Positions 48,988 through 56,941 of a stretch of 64,000 nucleotides of DNA are shown here, piece after piece. The translations under genes were made by a program, and so were the position numbers. How positions within the stretch are numbered: position 1 is the first letter of the stretch; every line of letters begins with the position of its first letter. The notes below the pieces were generated by a model. The model worked only from the letters and a program-made list of their open reading frames with translations, ran no database searches and was not told the origin of the DNA. Origin of the DNA: DASUPK01 sp963831605 (GTDB lineage Bacteria > Actinomycetota > Thermoleophilia > Solirubrobacterales > 70-9); contig CAWHQR010000003.1 in the NCBI GenBank assembly GCA_963831605.1, positions 562,076 to 626,075 on the forward strand, written 5' to 3'.

Positions 48988-49818
48988 ATGGAGCTGAGTC
49001 GCCGTAACCGTCGCCTGATCGCAATGCTCGCGTGCGTCTCCGCGCTGGGAGCCGTGGCGTTCCCGTCCGCCGCTCCGGCAGCCCCTCGCGCCCACAAGTC
49101 AGTGGTCGGCGGGGGAAGGGCGGACCCGGCCCAGTGGCCCTTCGCCGTCGCGATCTTCCGCAAGGGCCACATGCACTGCAGCGGCTCCGTGATCGCCCCG
49201 ACCAAGGTGCTGACCGCTGGCCACTGCGTCGACGGCTTCAACGTCGCGAATCTCCAGGTGATCGTCGGCCGCCCGACCCTCCGTGACGCCGCCGTCGGGC
49301 AGACGATCGGCGTGGTCTCCGGGCGCGTCCATCCCGACTTCGAGCAGACGGGCCTGCACGACGTGGCGGTGCTCAATCTTGCCCAGCCGACGAGCGTCAC
49401 CCCGGTGCCCCTCGCGACGCCCGACCAGAATGCCGCGACGACGGGTGTCGGGGCACAGCTGCAGGTGGCCGGCTACGGAGCGACCAATCCCTTCGGAACG
49501 CATCTCTCGGGCTTCCTGAAGTCGACGACCGAGCAGTCCAGAACCGATAACCGCTGCCTGAAGGCCTACACGCGCGACCTCTTCGCCCCTGAGAGCATGA
49601 TCTGCGCGCTCGGCGCCAAGAAGAAGAAGCCTGGCCGCTTCAAGATCCACACCTCGGCCTGTTCCGGCGACAGCGGCGGCCCGCTGGTCGCCAACACGGC
49701 CACCGGGCCGGTGGAGGTCGGGACGGTGTCGTTTGGCGGCGCCCTCTGCGGCCTGCCGGCAGCGCCGACCGTCTACTCGCGGGTGTCGGCCAGCCTGGAC
49801 TTCATCAACGCGCCCTAG
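48988..49818 (+). CDS. Secreted trypsin-like serine protease
   Basis: 276 residues, chymotrypsin fold. Signal peptide (LIAMLACVSALGAVAFPSAA, probable cut after APA), then V-V-G-G-G-R-A-D-P-A-Q-W-P-F, resembling the V-V-G-G activation site. The triad is His in L-T-A-G-H-C, Asp in L-H-D-V-A-V-L, and Ser in C-S-G-D-S-G-G-P-L. ATG 48988 with GAGAGGAAAC ribosome site. Several Cys pairs are consistent with an extracellular enzyme. Confidence 0.93.
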   Translation: MELSRRNRRLIAMLACVSALGAVAFPSAAPAAPRAHKSVVGGGRADPAQWPFAVAIFRKGHMHCSGSVIAPTKVLTAGHCVDGFNVANLQVIVGRPTLRDAAVGQTIGVVSGRVHPDFEQTGLHDVAVLNLAQPTSVTPVPLATPDQNAATTGVGAQLQVAGYGATNPFGTHLSGFLKSTTEQSRTDNRCLKAYTRDLFAPESMICALGAKKKKPGRFKIHTSACSGDSGGPLVANTATGPVEVGTVSFGGALCGLPAAPTVYSRVSASLDFINAP

Positions 49819-49833
49819 TCCAGCATCTAGGAC

Positions 49834-49861
49834 CTGACTCGAAGTCAACCCGCACTAAGCT
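49834..49861 (+). promoter_or_regulatory. Promoter of the TetR-family gene
   Basis: -35-like CTGACT (49834-49839), 16-bp spacer, -10 TAAGCT (49856-49861), then 5 nt to the ATC codon where the TetR protein should begin. The spacing is that of a leaderless mRNA. Confidence 0.45.
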
Positions 49862-49866
49862 GACCC

Positions 49867-50454
49867 ATCTCAACTCGCCCGCTGACAACCGACAGAGCCG
49901 AGGAACGACGGACGCAGCTGCTGACCGCCGCGCTCGAGGTGTTCGGCGACAGGGACTACGAAGAGGTCTCCGTCGATGAGGTTGCCCAGGCCGCCGGGGT
50001 ATCCCACGGGCTGGTGTTCCAGTACTTCGGCAGCAAGAGGGGCCTGTACGTCGCCTGCCTCGAGCCCCTGATCGAGGGCTTTCGCTCGCGGGTCGAGCCG
50101 GATCCGGACCTGCCGCCCGTTGACCGGCTCCGTTCGGGCCTGCGGAACTTCGCCGACGCGATCAGCGAGCATCCGGCCGGTTATCGCAACCTGATGACCC
50201 GGGCGGCCGGCTTCAGCGAGGTCCGCGAGGCCCTGGAGCAAGCGCGATGGTGGCGTGTCAACCGTCTGGCCGAAGCGATGGGCCTCGATCCCGACCGTCC
50301 CGCCGTCCGCGTCGGGCTGCGAGCGTGGACCTCTTACGTCGAGGCGGCGATGCTCACCTGGCTGGAGGAGGGCGCGCCGGAGCGCGACGAGATGGTCGAG
50401 ATGCTGGTCCGGGCGCTCGGCGCGACGACCGAGGGAATCGCCGCAGCCGAGTAG
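49867..50454 (+). CDS. TetR-family transcriptional regulator, start codon apparently ATC
   Basis: 195 residues if begun at ATC 49867 (S-T-R-P-L-T-T-D-R-A-E-E-R-R-T-Q-L-L-T-A-A-L-E-V-F). This is the usual TetR first helix, followed by the HTH: Y-E-E-V-S-V-D-E-V-A-Q-A-A-G-V-S-H-G-L-V-F-Q-Y-F-G-S-K-R-G-L-Y. No ATG, GTG or TTG lies between the upstream stop codon and GTG 49939, and starting at 49939 would delete helix 1. The C-terminal ligand domain is ordinary. Target genes unknown; it lies between a secreted protease and uvrB. Confidence 0.8.
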   Translation: MSTRPLTTDRAEERRTQLLTAALEVFGDRDYEEVSVDEVAQAAGVSHGLVFQYFGSKRGLYVACLEPLIEGFRSRVEPDPDLPPVDRLRSGLRNFADAISEHPAGYRNLMTRAAGFSEVREALEQARWWRVNRLAEAMGLDPDRPAVRVGLRAWTSYVEAAMLTWLEEGAPERDEMVEMLVRALGATTEGIAAAE

Positions 50455-50469
50455 AGCGGGGCCCCTGGG

Positions 50470-50475
50470 TACGCT
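50470..50475 (+). promoter_or_regulatory. -10 box of probably leaderless uvrB promoter
   Basis: TACGCT is followed by 6 nt and GTG 50482; no Shine-Dalgarno is present. I see no obvious LexA box in the 27-nt gap. Confidence 0.5.
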
Positions 50476-50481
50476 GGGTGC

Positions 50482-52476
50482 GTGCCGAAGTTCAAGCTCA
50501 ATCCGGCCTACACGCCGACGGCGGACCAGCCGAAGGCGATCGAGGGCCTCGCCGAGGGACTCGGCTCCGAGGAGCGGGTCCAGACCCTGCTGGGCGCGAC
50601 CGGCACCGGCAAGACCTTCACGATGGCCGCGACCATCGAGCGGGTGCAGCGCCCGGCTCTGGTGATCGCCCACAACAAGACGCTGGCCGCCCAGCTCTGC
50701 AACGAGTTCCGGGAGTTCTTCCCGGACAACGCCGTCGAGTACTTCGTCAGCTACTACGACTACTACCAGCCCGAGGCATACGTCCCGGCGCAGGACCTCT
50801 ACATCGAGAAGGACTCCTCGATCAACGACGAGATCGATCGCCTCCGCCACTCGGCGACCGCCTCGCTCTTCGCCCGCGACGACGTGATCATCGTCGCCTC
50901 GGTGTCCTGCATCTACGGGATCGGCTCCCCGCAGCTCTACCGCGAGCAGATGCAGCTCTTCAAGGTCGGCGACTGGATCGACCGTCAGGACGTCTTCCGC
51001 AAGCTGGTGGCCATGCAGTACCGGCGCAACGACCAGAACCTGGCGCGCGGCGCCTTCCGCGCCCGCGGCGAGGTGCTCGAGATCTTCCCGGCGTACGCCG
51101 AGTCCGCCTACCGGATACAGCTCTTCGGAGACGAGATCGAGGCGATCCAGCACTTCGATCCGCTGACCGGGGAGATCCTCGACGTGATCGATCACGTCTC
51201 GGTCTGGCCGGCGAGCCACTACGTCGTCAAGGAGGAGACGATGGAGCGCGCGGTCGACGAGATCGAGCGGGAGATGCGCAACCAGGTCGCCCACTTCGAG
51301 GAGCACGGCAAGCAGCTCGAAGCGCATCGGCTCCAGCAGCGAACCCGGTACGACATGGAGATGATGCGCGAGCTCGGCTTCTGCCCGGGCATCGAGAACT
51401 ACTCGCGGATCCTCGACGGCCGGCCGCCCGGAAGCCCGCCGTACACGCTGATCGACTACTTCCCCGACGACTTCGTCCTCTTCATCGATGAGTCGCATCA
51501 GACGATCCCCCAGATCGGCGGCATGTACGAGGGCGACTTCTCGCGCAAGTCGACCCTGGTCGACTTCGGCTTCCGCCTGCCCAGCGCCGTCGACAACCGC
51601 CCGCTCAAGTTCGACGAGTTCCTCGACCGGGTGAAGCAGATGGTCCTGGTCTCGGCGACGCCGGGACCGTGGGAGCGGGCCGAGTCCACTCGGGTCGTCG
51701 AGCAGATCGTCAGGCCGACGGGGATCGTCGACCCGGATGTCGAGGTCCGCGAGACCAGGAACCAGATCGACGACCTGATGAACGAGGTGCGGGTCCGCGC
51801 CGAGAGGAACGAGCGCGTGCTGGTCACGACGCTGACCAAGAAGATGGCCGAGGACCTGACGGAGTACCTGCTCGAACACGGCTTCAAGGTCCGATACCTG
51901 CACTCCGAGGTCGACACGCTCGAGCGGATCCAGATCATCCGCGAGCTGCGGCTCGGCGAGTACGACGTGCTGGTCGGGGTCAACCTGCTGCGCGAGGGCC
52001 TGGATCTTCCCGAGGTCTCGCTGGTGGCGATCCTCGACGCCGACAAGGAGGGCTTCCTTCGCGGCGAGACCAGCCTGATCCAGACGATCGGCCGCGCCGC
52101 CCGCAACGTCGACGGCCGCGTCCTGATGTACGCCGACAAGGAGACCGACGCGATGCGGAAGGCGATCTCAGAGACCGACCGCCGCCGCGCGATCCAGGTC
52201 GCCTACAACGAGGAGCACGGCATCACGGCCGCGACCGTCGTCAAGGGCATCTCCGACATGGCCGAGTTCCTGGCGATGGAGTCGAACGCGCCGAAGCGCC
52301 GCAGGCGCCGGCGCGAGGAGACCGCGACCAAGACCCCGGAAGAGCTCGAAAAGATCGTGATCGAGCTCGAGGAGGAGATGCTCGCGGCGGCGGACGATCT
52401 CCGTTTCGAGGAGGCGGCTCGCATCCGCGACGAGCTCAAGGAGCTCCGGGCGGACCTGGACGCGATCCGGGCCTAG
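50482..52476 (+). CDS. uvrB: Excinuclease ABC subunit B
   Basis: Nucleotide-excision repair damage verifier. 664 residues: Walker A L-L-G-A-T-G-T-G-K-T-F-T, Y-D-Y-Y-Q-P-E-A-Y-V-P (the beta-hairpin), D-E-S-H-Q-T, S-A-T-P-G, R-E-G-L-D-L-P-E-V-S, I-G-R-A-A-R-N. The C-terminal UVR domain is A-A-D-D-L-R-F-E-E-A-A-R-I-R-D-E-L. GTG start. No uvrA or uvrC nearby in the window. Confidence 0.98.
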   Translation: MPKFKLNPAYTPTADQPKAIEGLAEGLGSEERVQTLLGATGTGKTFTMAATIERVQRPALVIAHNKTLAAQLCNEFREFFPDNAVEYFVSYYDYYQPEAYVPAQDLYIEKDSSINDEIDRLRHSATASLFARDDVIIVASVSCIYGIGSPQLYREQMQLFKVGDWIDRQDVFRKLVAMQYRRNDQNLARGAFRARGEVLEIFPAYAESAYRIQLFGDEIEAIQHFDPLTGEILDVIDHVSVWPASHYVVKEETMERAVDEIEREMRNQVAHFEEHGKQLEAHRLQQRTRYDMEMMRELGFCPGIENYSRILDGRPPGSPPYTLIDYFPDDFVLFIDESHQTIPQIGGMYEGDFSRKSTLVDFGFRLPSAVDNRPLKFDEFLDRVKQMVLVSATPGPWERAESTRVVEQIVRPTGIVDPDVEVRETRNQIDDLMNEVRVRAERNERVLVTTLTKKMAEDLTEYLLEHGFKVRYLHSEVDTLERIQIIRELRLGEYDVLVGVNLLREGLDLPEVSLVAILDADKEGFLRGETSLIQTIGRAARNVDGRVLMYADKETDAMRKAISETDRRRAIQVAYNEEHGITAATVVKGISDMAEFLAMESNAPKRRRRRREETATKTPEELEKIVIELEEEMLAAADDLRFEEAARIRDELKELRADLDAIRA

Positions 52477-52511
52477 GCGGCTCTCGCCTCAACCGCTTAG
52501 GGGCCGGTAGG

Positions 52512-52544
52512 GTGATCGCCCGAGCGGTGAACGTCTTCGCATAG
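52512..52544 (+). pseudogene. Eleven-codon 3' remnant of a DUF1345 gene
   Basis: The stretch reads V-I-A-R-A-V-N-V-F-A-stop, matching the extreme C-terminus of the DUF1345 protein at 62339-63010 (V-I-A-R-A-V-N-I-F-A-stop). 29 of 33 bases agree and the protein differs only V to I, so this is a relic of a coding sequence. No further homology is visible upstream, where uvrB ends. Confidence 0.65.
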
Positions 52545-52593
52545 TCACCGTTTTAAGGGTGGTAGGGTCCCCACCTGGGGAAAAAGCCGGAAA

Positions 52594-53256
52594 ATGGGCA
52601 AGTTCTTTACGGGGCCCAACTGGAGCGTCGGCAATGGATTGTCGGCAGAGCAAGGTCAGGAGCGCATCAGGTCGGTTCGTGATGAGCCGACCGAGCGTGA
52701 CGAAGTGGATGTGGCGAGCGTGAGGGTCGAACGCGCCAGACGAATCGCCGAGCGCACACTCCGAGGGTCCCTCGAAGCAGACGGCACACCGGTGATCTTC
52801 CACGTCAGGCGGGTCGCCAAGACCTCTCCGGACTTTGCCCGATCCGTGGCCTGGCTTCATGACGTCTTGGAGGATTCCTCGGTTTCCGAGGAGGAGCTGT
52901 TGGCCAGTGGGCTCACGGACGAGGAGCTGCGGGCGCTGAGGCTGCTGACCCGGCAGCGTGATAGTCGATCCGCCAAGCACTATCTCTCCCACGTCTCCCA
53001 GATCGCGCGCTCCTCCGGATCGGCCGGCGAGATCGCCCGCGCCGTCAAGCGGCAGGATCTTGCCGACCGGCAGCGGCATCCGAATCTGCGCCGCGATGGA
53101 TGGCATCCGCCCTATCGGGCCGCACTCGCGCTCTTGCAGAAGGAAGCGCCTGAACCGAAGAGATCCTCGTCTCTACAGCCAGTCGCCAATCCGTCGGCGA
53201 GGAGAACCGTCGCGCCTATCTCCGAAGGGTCGCAAGTGGCGACCTCTCCTGGCTGA
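52594..53256 (+). CDS. HD-domain protein (RelA/SpoT-hydrolase-like)
   Basis: 220 residues. The central part shows an HD phosphohydrolase pattern: F-H-V-R-R-V-A (first His), A-W-L-H-D-V-L-E-D-S (HD motif), and a later D in R-Q-D-L-A-D-R-Q-R-H-P. Together these resemble the HD domain of ppGpp hydrolases, without a synthetase or TGS domain. The last ~40 residues (Pro/Ser-rich) look disordered. ATG 52594; upstream DNA includes a small hairpin CCCCACCTGGGG at about 52570-52581. DUF2252 follows by 14 nt. Substrate unknown. Confidence 0.75.
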   Translation: MGKFFTGPNWSVGNGLSAEQGQERIRSVRDEPTERDEVDVASVRVERARRIAERTLRGSLEADGTPVIFHVRRVAKTSPDFARSVAWLHDVLEDSSVSEEELLASGLTDEELRALRLLTRQRDSRSAKHYLSHVSQIARSSGSAGEIARAVKRQDLADRQRHPNLRRDGWHPPYRAALALLQKEAPEPKRSSSLQPVANPSARRTVAPISEGSQVATSPG

Positions 53257-53270
53257 CGAGATTCTTGACC

Positions 53271-54695
53271 ATGCCCTCAGCGCCCACCAACTCCCAGCCC
53301 GCAGAGATTGCCAGCGCCGATGAGCGCGCAGCCGCCGGTAAGGCGGCGCGCAAGAAGACCCCTCGCTCAAGTCACGGAGACTGGGCACCGGCAGCGCGCC
53401 GGAGAGATCCGGTCAAGGTGCTCGAGGACCAGTCCAAGAACCGCGTACAGGAACTCGTCCCGATCCGCTACGGGCGGATGCTGGCCTCGCCCTTCACGTT
53501 CTACCGCGGCGCGGCGGCGATCATGGCGATGGACCTCGCGAAGACACCCCGGTCCGGGTTTGGGGTCCAGCTCTGCGGCGACGCGCACCTCTCCAACTTC
53601 GGGATCTTCGCGGCCCCCGACCGCCAGCTGGTGTTGGACGTCAACGACTTCGACGAGACCCTTCCCGGGCCCTGGGAATGGGACCTCAAGCGTCTCGCAG
53701 CCAGTTTCGAGATCGCCGGGCGGGATCGCAACTTCACCCCGAAGGAGACCCGCCGCGCCGTCCTCAGAACGGTCCGCGAGTACCGCGAGGCGATGCGGAG
53801 ATTCGCCACGATGCGGAACTTCGACGTCTGGTACGCGCGCCTCGACGTCGAGGCCCTGCTCGCCGACCTGGCCAAGGTCGCCGACCGCAAGCAGATGAAG
53901 GCGGCCCGGAAGAACGTAGCCAAGGCCAAGAAGAAGAACAGCCTCAAGGCGTTCGACCGCCTCGTCCACGAGGTCGATGGCGAGCCGCGGATCATCAGCG
54001 ATCCGCCGCTGCTGGTTCCTGTCGACGAGCTGGTTTCGGAGGACCAGCGCAAAGCGCTGGAGGAGCGGATCATCGAGATGCTCGGCCGTTACCGCAAGAG
54101 CCTCGAGGGGGACCGACGCCACCTAATCGACAGCTTCCGGTTCGTCGAAATGGCCCGCAAAGTCGTCGGCGTCGGCAGCGTCGGGACGCGCGCCTGGGTC
54201 GTGCTGATGATGGGCCGCGACGGGCAGGACCCGCTCTTCATGCAAGCCAAGGAGGCCGAGGCCTCAGTGCTCGAGCCCTACGTCGGGGCGAGCGAGTTCG
54301 AAAACCACGGCCAGCGGGTGGTCGAGGGCCAGTGGCTGATGCAGACTTCGAGCGACATCCTTCTCGGCTGGCTTCCGGCGACCGCGTGGGAGGGTGGCCA
54401 GCGAGACTTCTACGTGCGCCAGCTTTGGGACGGGAAGCGATCGGTCGACATCGAGACCCTGCCGCCGGAGGGGCTGGAGATCTACGGGAAGGTGTGCGGC
54501 TGGACGCTGGCCCAAGCCCATGCACGATCCGGCGACCGGATCGCGATCGGCGCCTACCTTGGCAAGGGCGACAGCTTCGATCAGGCGATCGCCGAGTTCT
54601 CCGAGCGCTACGCCGACCAGAACGAGCTCGATTACGCCGAGCTCGCCGATGCGGCCAAGTCGGGCCGTATCGAGGCTGAGACGGACCTTGACTGA
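53271..54695 (+). CDS. DUF2252 protein (kinase-like fold)
   Basis: 474 residues from ATG 53271 (TTG 53265 is an alternative). Features of the family: R-Y-G-R-M-L-A-S-P-F-T-F-Y-R-G-A-A, Q-L-C-G-D-A-H-L-S-N-F-G (GDxHxxN, the metal/phosphate loop of aminoglycoside-kinase-like folds), V-L-D-V-N-D-F-D-E-T (DFD), W-D-L-K-R-L-A-A-S, and Y-V-R-Q-L-W-D-G-K. The motif order resembles APH/choline-kinase-like enzymes, but no substrate is known. The Lys-rich segment near residue 215 is probably a loop. Confidence 0.88.
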   Translation: MPSAPTNSQPAEIASADERAAAGKAARKKTPRSSHGDWAPAARRRDPVKVLEDQSKNRVQELVPIRYGRMLASPFTFYRGAAAIMAMDLAKTPRSGFGVQLCGDAHLSNFGIFAAPDRQLVLDVNDFDETLPGPWEWDLKRLAASFEIAGRDRNFTPKETRRAVLRTVREYREAMRRFATMRNFDVWYARLDVEALLADLAKVADRKQMKAARKNVAKAKKKNSLKAFDRLVHEVDGEPRIISDPPLLVPVDELVSEDQRKALEERIIEMLGRYRKSLEGDRRHLIDSFRFVEMARKVVGVGSVGTRAWVVLMMGRDGQDPLFMQAKEAEASVLEPYVGASEFENHGQRVVEGQWLMQTSSDILLGWLPATAWEGGQRDFYVRQLWDGKRSVDIETLPPEGLEIYGKVCGWTLAQAHARSGDRIAIGAYLGKGDSFDQAIAEFSERYADQNELDYAELADAAKSGRIEAETDLD

Positions 54696-54941
54696 GGGCC
54701 GGGCCACGGCCCATTCGAAACTCCCCGTACCTGAAGGACGCTAGGGGCTGAACAGGGGGATTGCTCCAGTCCTCTGGGGCACGATCGGCCTCGGCGCCGG
54801 CGCGCTCGTCGAGCGGATGCTCGCGCGCGAGGGCGAGCGAGCGCGTACCGGCAGACCTGGAGGCTACTCCGGGCTGACCGGAGACTCACCGTGGTCCGCG
54901 CGCTGCTGCTGCTGCGTCGCCAGGCGTAGTCGTCCTGCTGG
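54696..54941. other. Gap with no convincing gene
   Basis: A short open stretch after a stop at 54742 encodes L-N-R-G-I-A-P-V-L-W-G-T-I-G-L-G-A-G-A-L and a charged tail, but has no start codon near its beginning and runs into the opposite-strand lipoprotein. It may be debris of a small membrane-protein gene. Nothing else is recognisable. Confidence 0.5.
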
Positions 54942-55295
54942 TCAGCCTAGTTTTTTCAGATCGGCCTTCGCTGGTCCAACGCACTCGTCCGGCGACACCC
55001 CCGAGCTCTCGCCGAACTCCACGCCGGCATCGCCAGAGGGGTTGGTCGCGACGGCGTAGTCGACTGCCTCAGCGTTGGCCTGGGCCGAGATGACCTCCTC
55101 CGACTCCGTAAAGACATTGATGACCGTGCACTCCTGACCGGAGGGCAGGGTGTAAACCATTTCGTTGGCGTCGGAGCTGATTCCCAGCGCGTTCGAGACG
55201 TCGTCATTGGTGAAGCCGCTGCCGCCGCTGTCACTGCCGCAGCCACCGGCAAGCAGAAGCAGAACCAGGGCGAGTCCCGTGAGCAGGAGTCGCAC
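54942..55295 (-). CDS. Small hypothetical lipoprotein
   Basis: 117 residues, GTG start. Signal peptide (LLLTGLALVLLLLAG) with lipobox L-A-G-G-C at about 15-19, then a Gly/Ser linker. The ~90-residue mature domain has two further Cys (E-C-T-V-I, D-E-C-V-G), likely a disulfide. No named family. It begins 38 nt from the tandem repeat and sulfatase remnant. Confidence 0.75.
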   Translation of the reverse strand: MRLLLTGLALVLLLLAGGCGSDSGGSGFTNDDVSNALGISSDANEMVYTLPSGQECTVINVFTESEEVISAQANAEAVDYAVATNPSGDAGVEFGESSGVSPDECVGPAKADLKKLG

Positions 55296-55341
55296 GGAGC
55301 GATTCTACCCGCGAGCCAACCCCTGAGGAGGCGGTGCGCTG

Positions 55342-55383
55342 CCCGCTCCATTCCGCCCATATCCCGCTCCATTCCGCCCATAT
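55342..55383. repeat. Perfect tandem duplication of a 21-bp unit
   Basis: Bases 55342-55362 and 55363-55383 are identical, each beginning CCCGCTCCATTCC and ending GCCCATAT. They lie exactly at the left edge of the sulfatase remnant, a likely rearrangement scar. Confidence 0.9.
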
Positions 55384-55393
55384 ATGCTCTACC

Positions 55394-55876
55394 GCCGACG
55401 TAGAAATTCCTGAGGGCGGCGCCGAGGGAATGCTGAATACGAACGGTGGCTCACTCGGCGGCTATGGGCTCTATCTGCTGAAGGGCAAGCCGGTCTTCAC
55501 CTACGTGCAGCTCACTACGGAACGTTTCCGATGGGAAGGACCGGCGGCCCTCACGCCCCGCAAGCACACCATCGTATTTGACTTCAAATACGACGGACCG
55601 GGCTTCGGCAAGGGAGGAACCGGTGTTCTGTCGGTGGACGGCAAGGAAGTCGACAGCAAGAAGATGCCGGCCACCATTCCGTTCATAATCTCTCTTGACG
55701 AGTCTTTCGACGTCGGAGTGGACACCCGCCGTGGGATGGATGACAACGATTACGAACCGCCGTTTCGGTTCACCGGCAAGCTGGACAAGCTGACGATCAA
55801 GCTGGAAGAGATGACTGCTGCAGAGGAGAAGCTCCTCAAGGAGAAGGCGCAGTCCGCCAAGAACGCGTCGCAGTGA
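55394..55876 (+). pseudogene. C-terminal domain of a lost arylsulfatase
   Basis: About 160 residues: V-E-I-P-E-G-G-A-E-G, N-G-G-S-L-G-G-Y-G-L-Y, L-K-G-K-P-V-F-T-Y, T-P-R-K-H-T-I-V-F-D-F-K-Y-D-G, G-K-G-G-T-G-V-L-S-V-D-G-K, D-V-G-V-D-T, and F-T-G-K-L-D-K-L-T-I-K-L. This is the jelly-roll-like domain that ends long (about 750-800 residue) bacterial arylsulfatases. The catalytic part is absent and the frame upstream enters the 21-bp tandem repeat, so it is a 5'-truncated relic. It could be translated from an upstream ATG as an independent protein, but has no ribosome site. Confidence 0.75.
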
Positions 55877-55944
55877 TCGCCATCGCGCTCGTTTAGCGCC
55901 CCTGGCATTCGCGAATGAGACGGCCCGGAGTAGGGTGAAGTGGT

Positions 55945-56925
55945 GTGAGCGAGAAAGCTTCGCAACCGGACAACGGCAACGCCACAAGCTCCCCATGCTG
56001 CGCCCCCAGCGCCGAGCGCGGGACACCTTCCCAGCCTGCTGTGACCGTCGCCCCGGGCACGAAGTCGGATTCCAACGGGGAAATGGTGCAGCTACAAGGC
56101 GGACGGTTCCTCAGTGGCAGCGACGATCCCTGGGTCTATCCGAGCGACGGCGAGGGGCCGGTGCGCGAGGTGACGGTCGACTCCTTCTGGGTTGACCGCT
56201 TTGCCGTCTCCAACGAGGACTTCGCCGAATTCGTCGAGGCGACTGGATACGCGACCGAGGCCGAGCGGTTCAGCTGGTCCTTCGTCTTCGCAGGGTTGTT
56301 GCCTGACGACTTCCCGCCCACCCAATCGGTGGTCCAGACTCCGTGGTGGCGCAAGGTTGACGGATCGGATTGGCGACATCCGGAAGGACCTCATTCCTCG
56401 CTTGACGACCGCGGTGATCATCCGGTCGTCCATGTTTCCTGGACGGATGCCCGGGCCTATTGCACCTGGGCACACAAGCGCCTGCTGACCGAAGCCGAGT
56501 GGGAATTCGCAGCGCGGGGAGGGCTCGAGAGCAAGACCTTCCCCTGGGGCGACGAACGCGAGCCCGGCGGCGAGCACCGTATGAACGTCTGGCAGGGGAC
56601 CTTCCCGTCGAAGAACACGGAGGCTGACGGCTACTACGGGACCGCCCCTGTGGACTCCTTCCACCCCAACGGCTACGGACTTCACAACACGACCGGCAAC
56701 GTCTGGGAGTGGGTAGCCGACTGGTTCGACCCACGATTTCGCCCGGTAGATCGGGACCATGACCCTCGCGGTCCCGATAGCGGCACCGTCAAGGCCCAGA
56801 AGGGCGGGTCCTACCTCTGCCACGAGTCCTACTGCCGGCGCTACCGGGTGGCCGCCCGGCAGGGCAAGACCCCGGACACCTCGGCGGGCAACGTCGGCTT
56901 TCGCTGCGCACGCGACGCTCAGTGA
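55945..56925 (+). CDS. Formylglycine-generating enzyme (sulfatase activator)
   Basis: Oxidises the sulfatase active-site Cys to formylglycine, with copper and oxygen. 326 residues of the SUMF1/FGE-sulfatase fold: F-W-V-D-R-F-A-V-S-N-E-D-F, H-P-V-V-H-V-S-W-T-D-A-R-A-Y-C, L-T-E-A-E-W-E-F-A-A-R-G-G, and G-N-V-W-E-W-V-A-D-W. The catalytic pair is C292 and C297 in G-G-S-Y-L-C-H-E-S-Y-C-R-R-Y-R, as in characterised FGEs. No signal peptide. GTG start. The intact arylsulfatase with a CxPxR motif at 59859-61451 is the probable client. Confidence 0.93.
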   Translation: MSEKASQPDNGNATSSPCCAPSAERGTPSQPAVTVAPGTKSDSNGEMVQLQGGRFLSGSDDPWVYPSDGEGPVREVTVDSFWVDRFAVSNEDFAEFVEATGYATEAERFSWSFVFAGLLPDDFPPTQSVVQTPWWRKVDGSDWRHPEGPHSSLDDRGDHPVVHVSWTDARAYCTWAHKRLLTEAEWEFAARGGLESKTFPWGDEREPGGEHRMNVWQGTFPSKNTEADGYYGTAPVDSFHPNGYGLHNTTGNVWEWVADWFDPRFRPVDRDHDPRGPDSGTVKAQKGGSYLCHESYCRRYRVAARQGKTPDTSAGNVGFRCARDAQ

Positions 56926-56941
56926 CCAGCGACGAACGGCC

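Noticed and set aside
49870..51903. A 677-codon minus-strand open frame opposite tetR and uvrB
   Set aside because: Shadow frame; uvrB is unambiguous on the plus strand.
52560..52593. Intrinsic terminator CCCCACCTGGGG followed by AAAAA
   Set aside because: The run after the hairpin is A, not T, on the plus strand, and there is no T-run after it on the minus strand.
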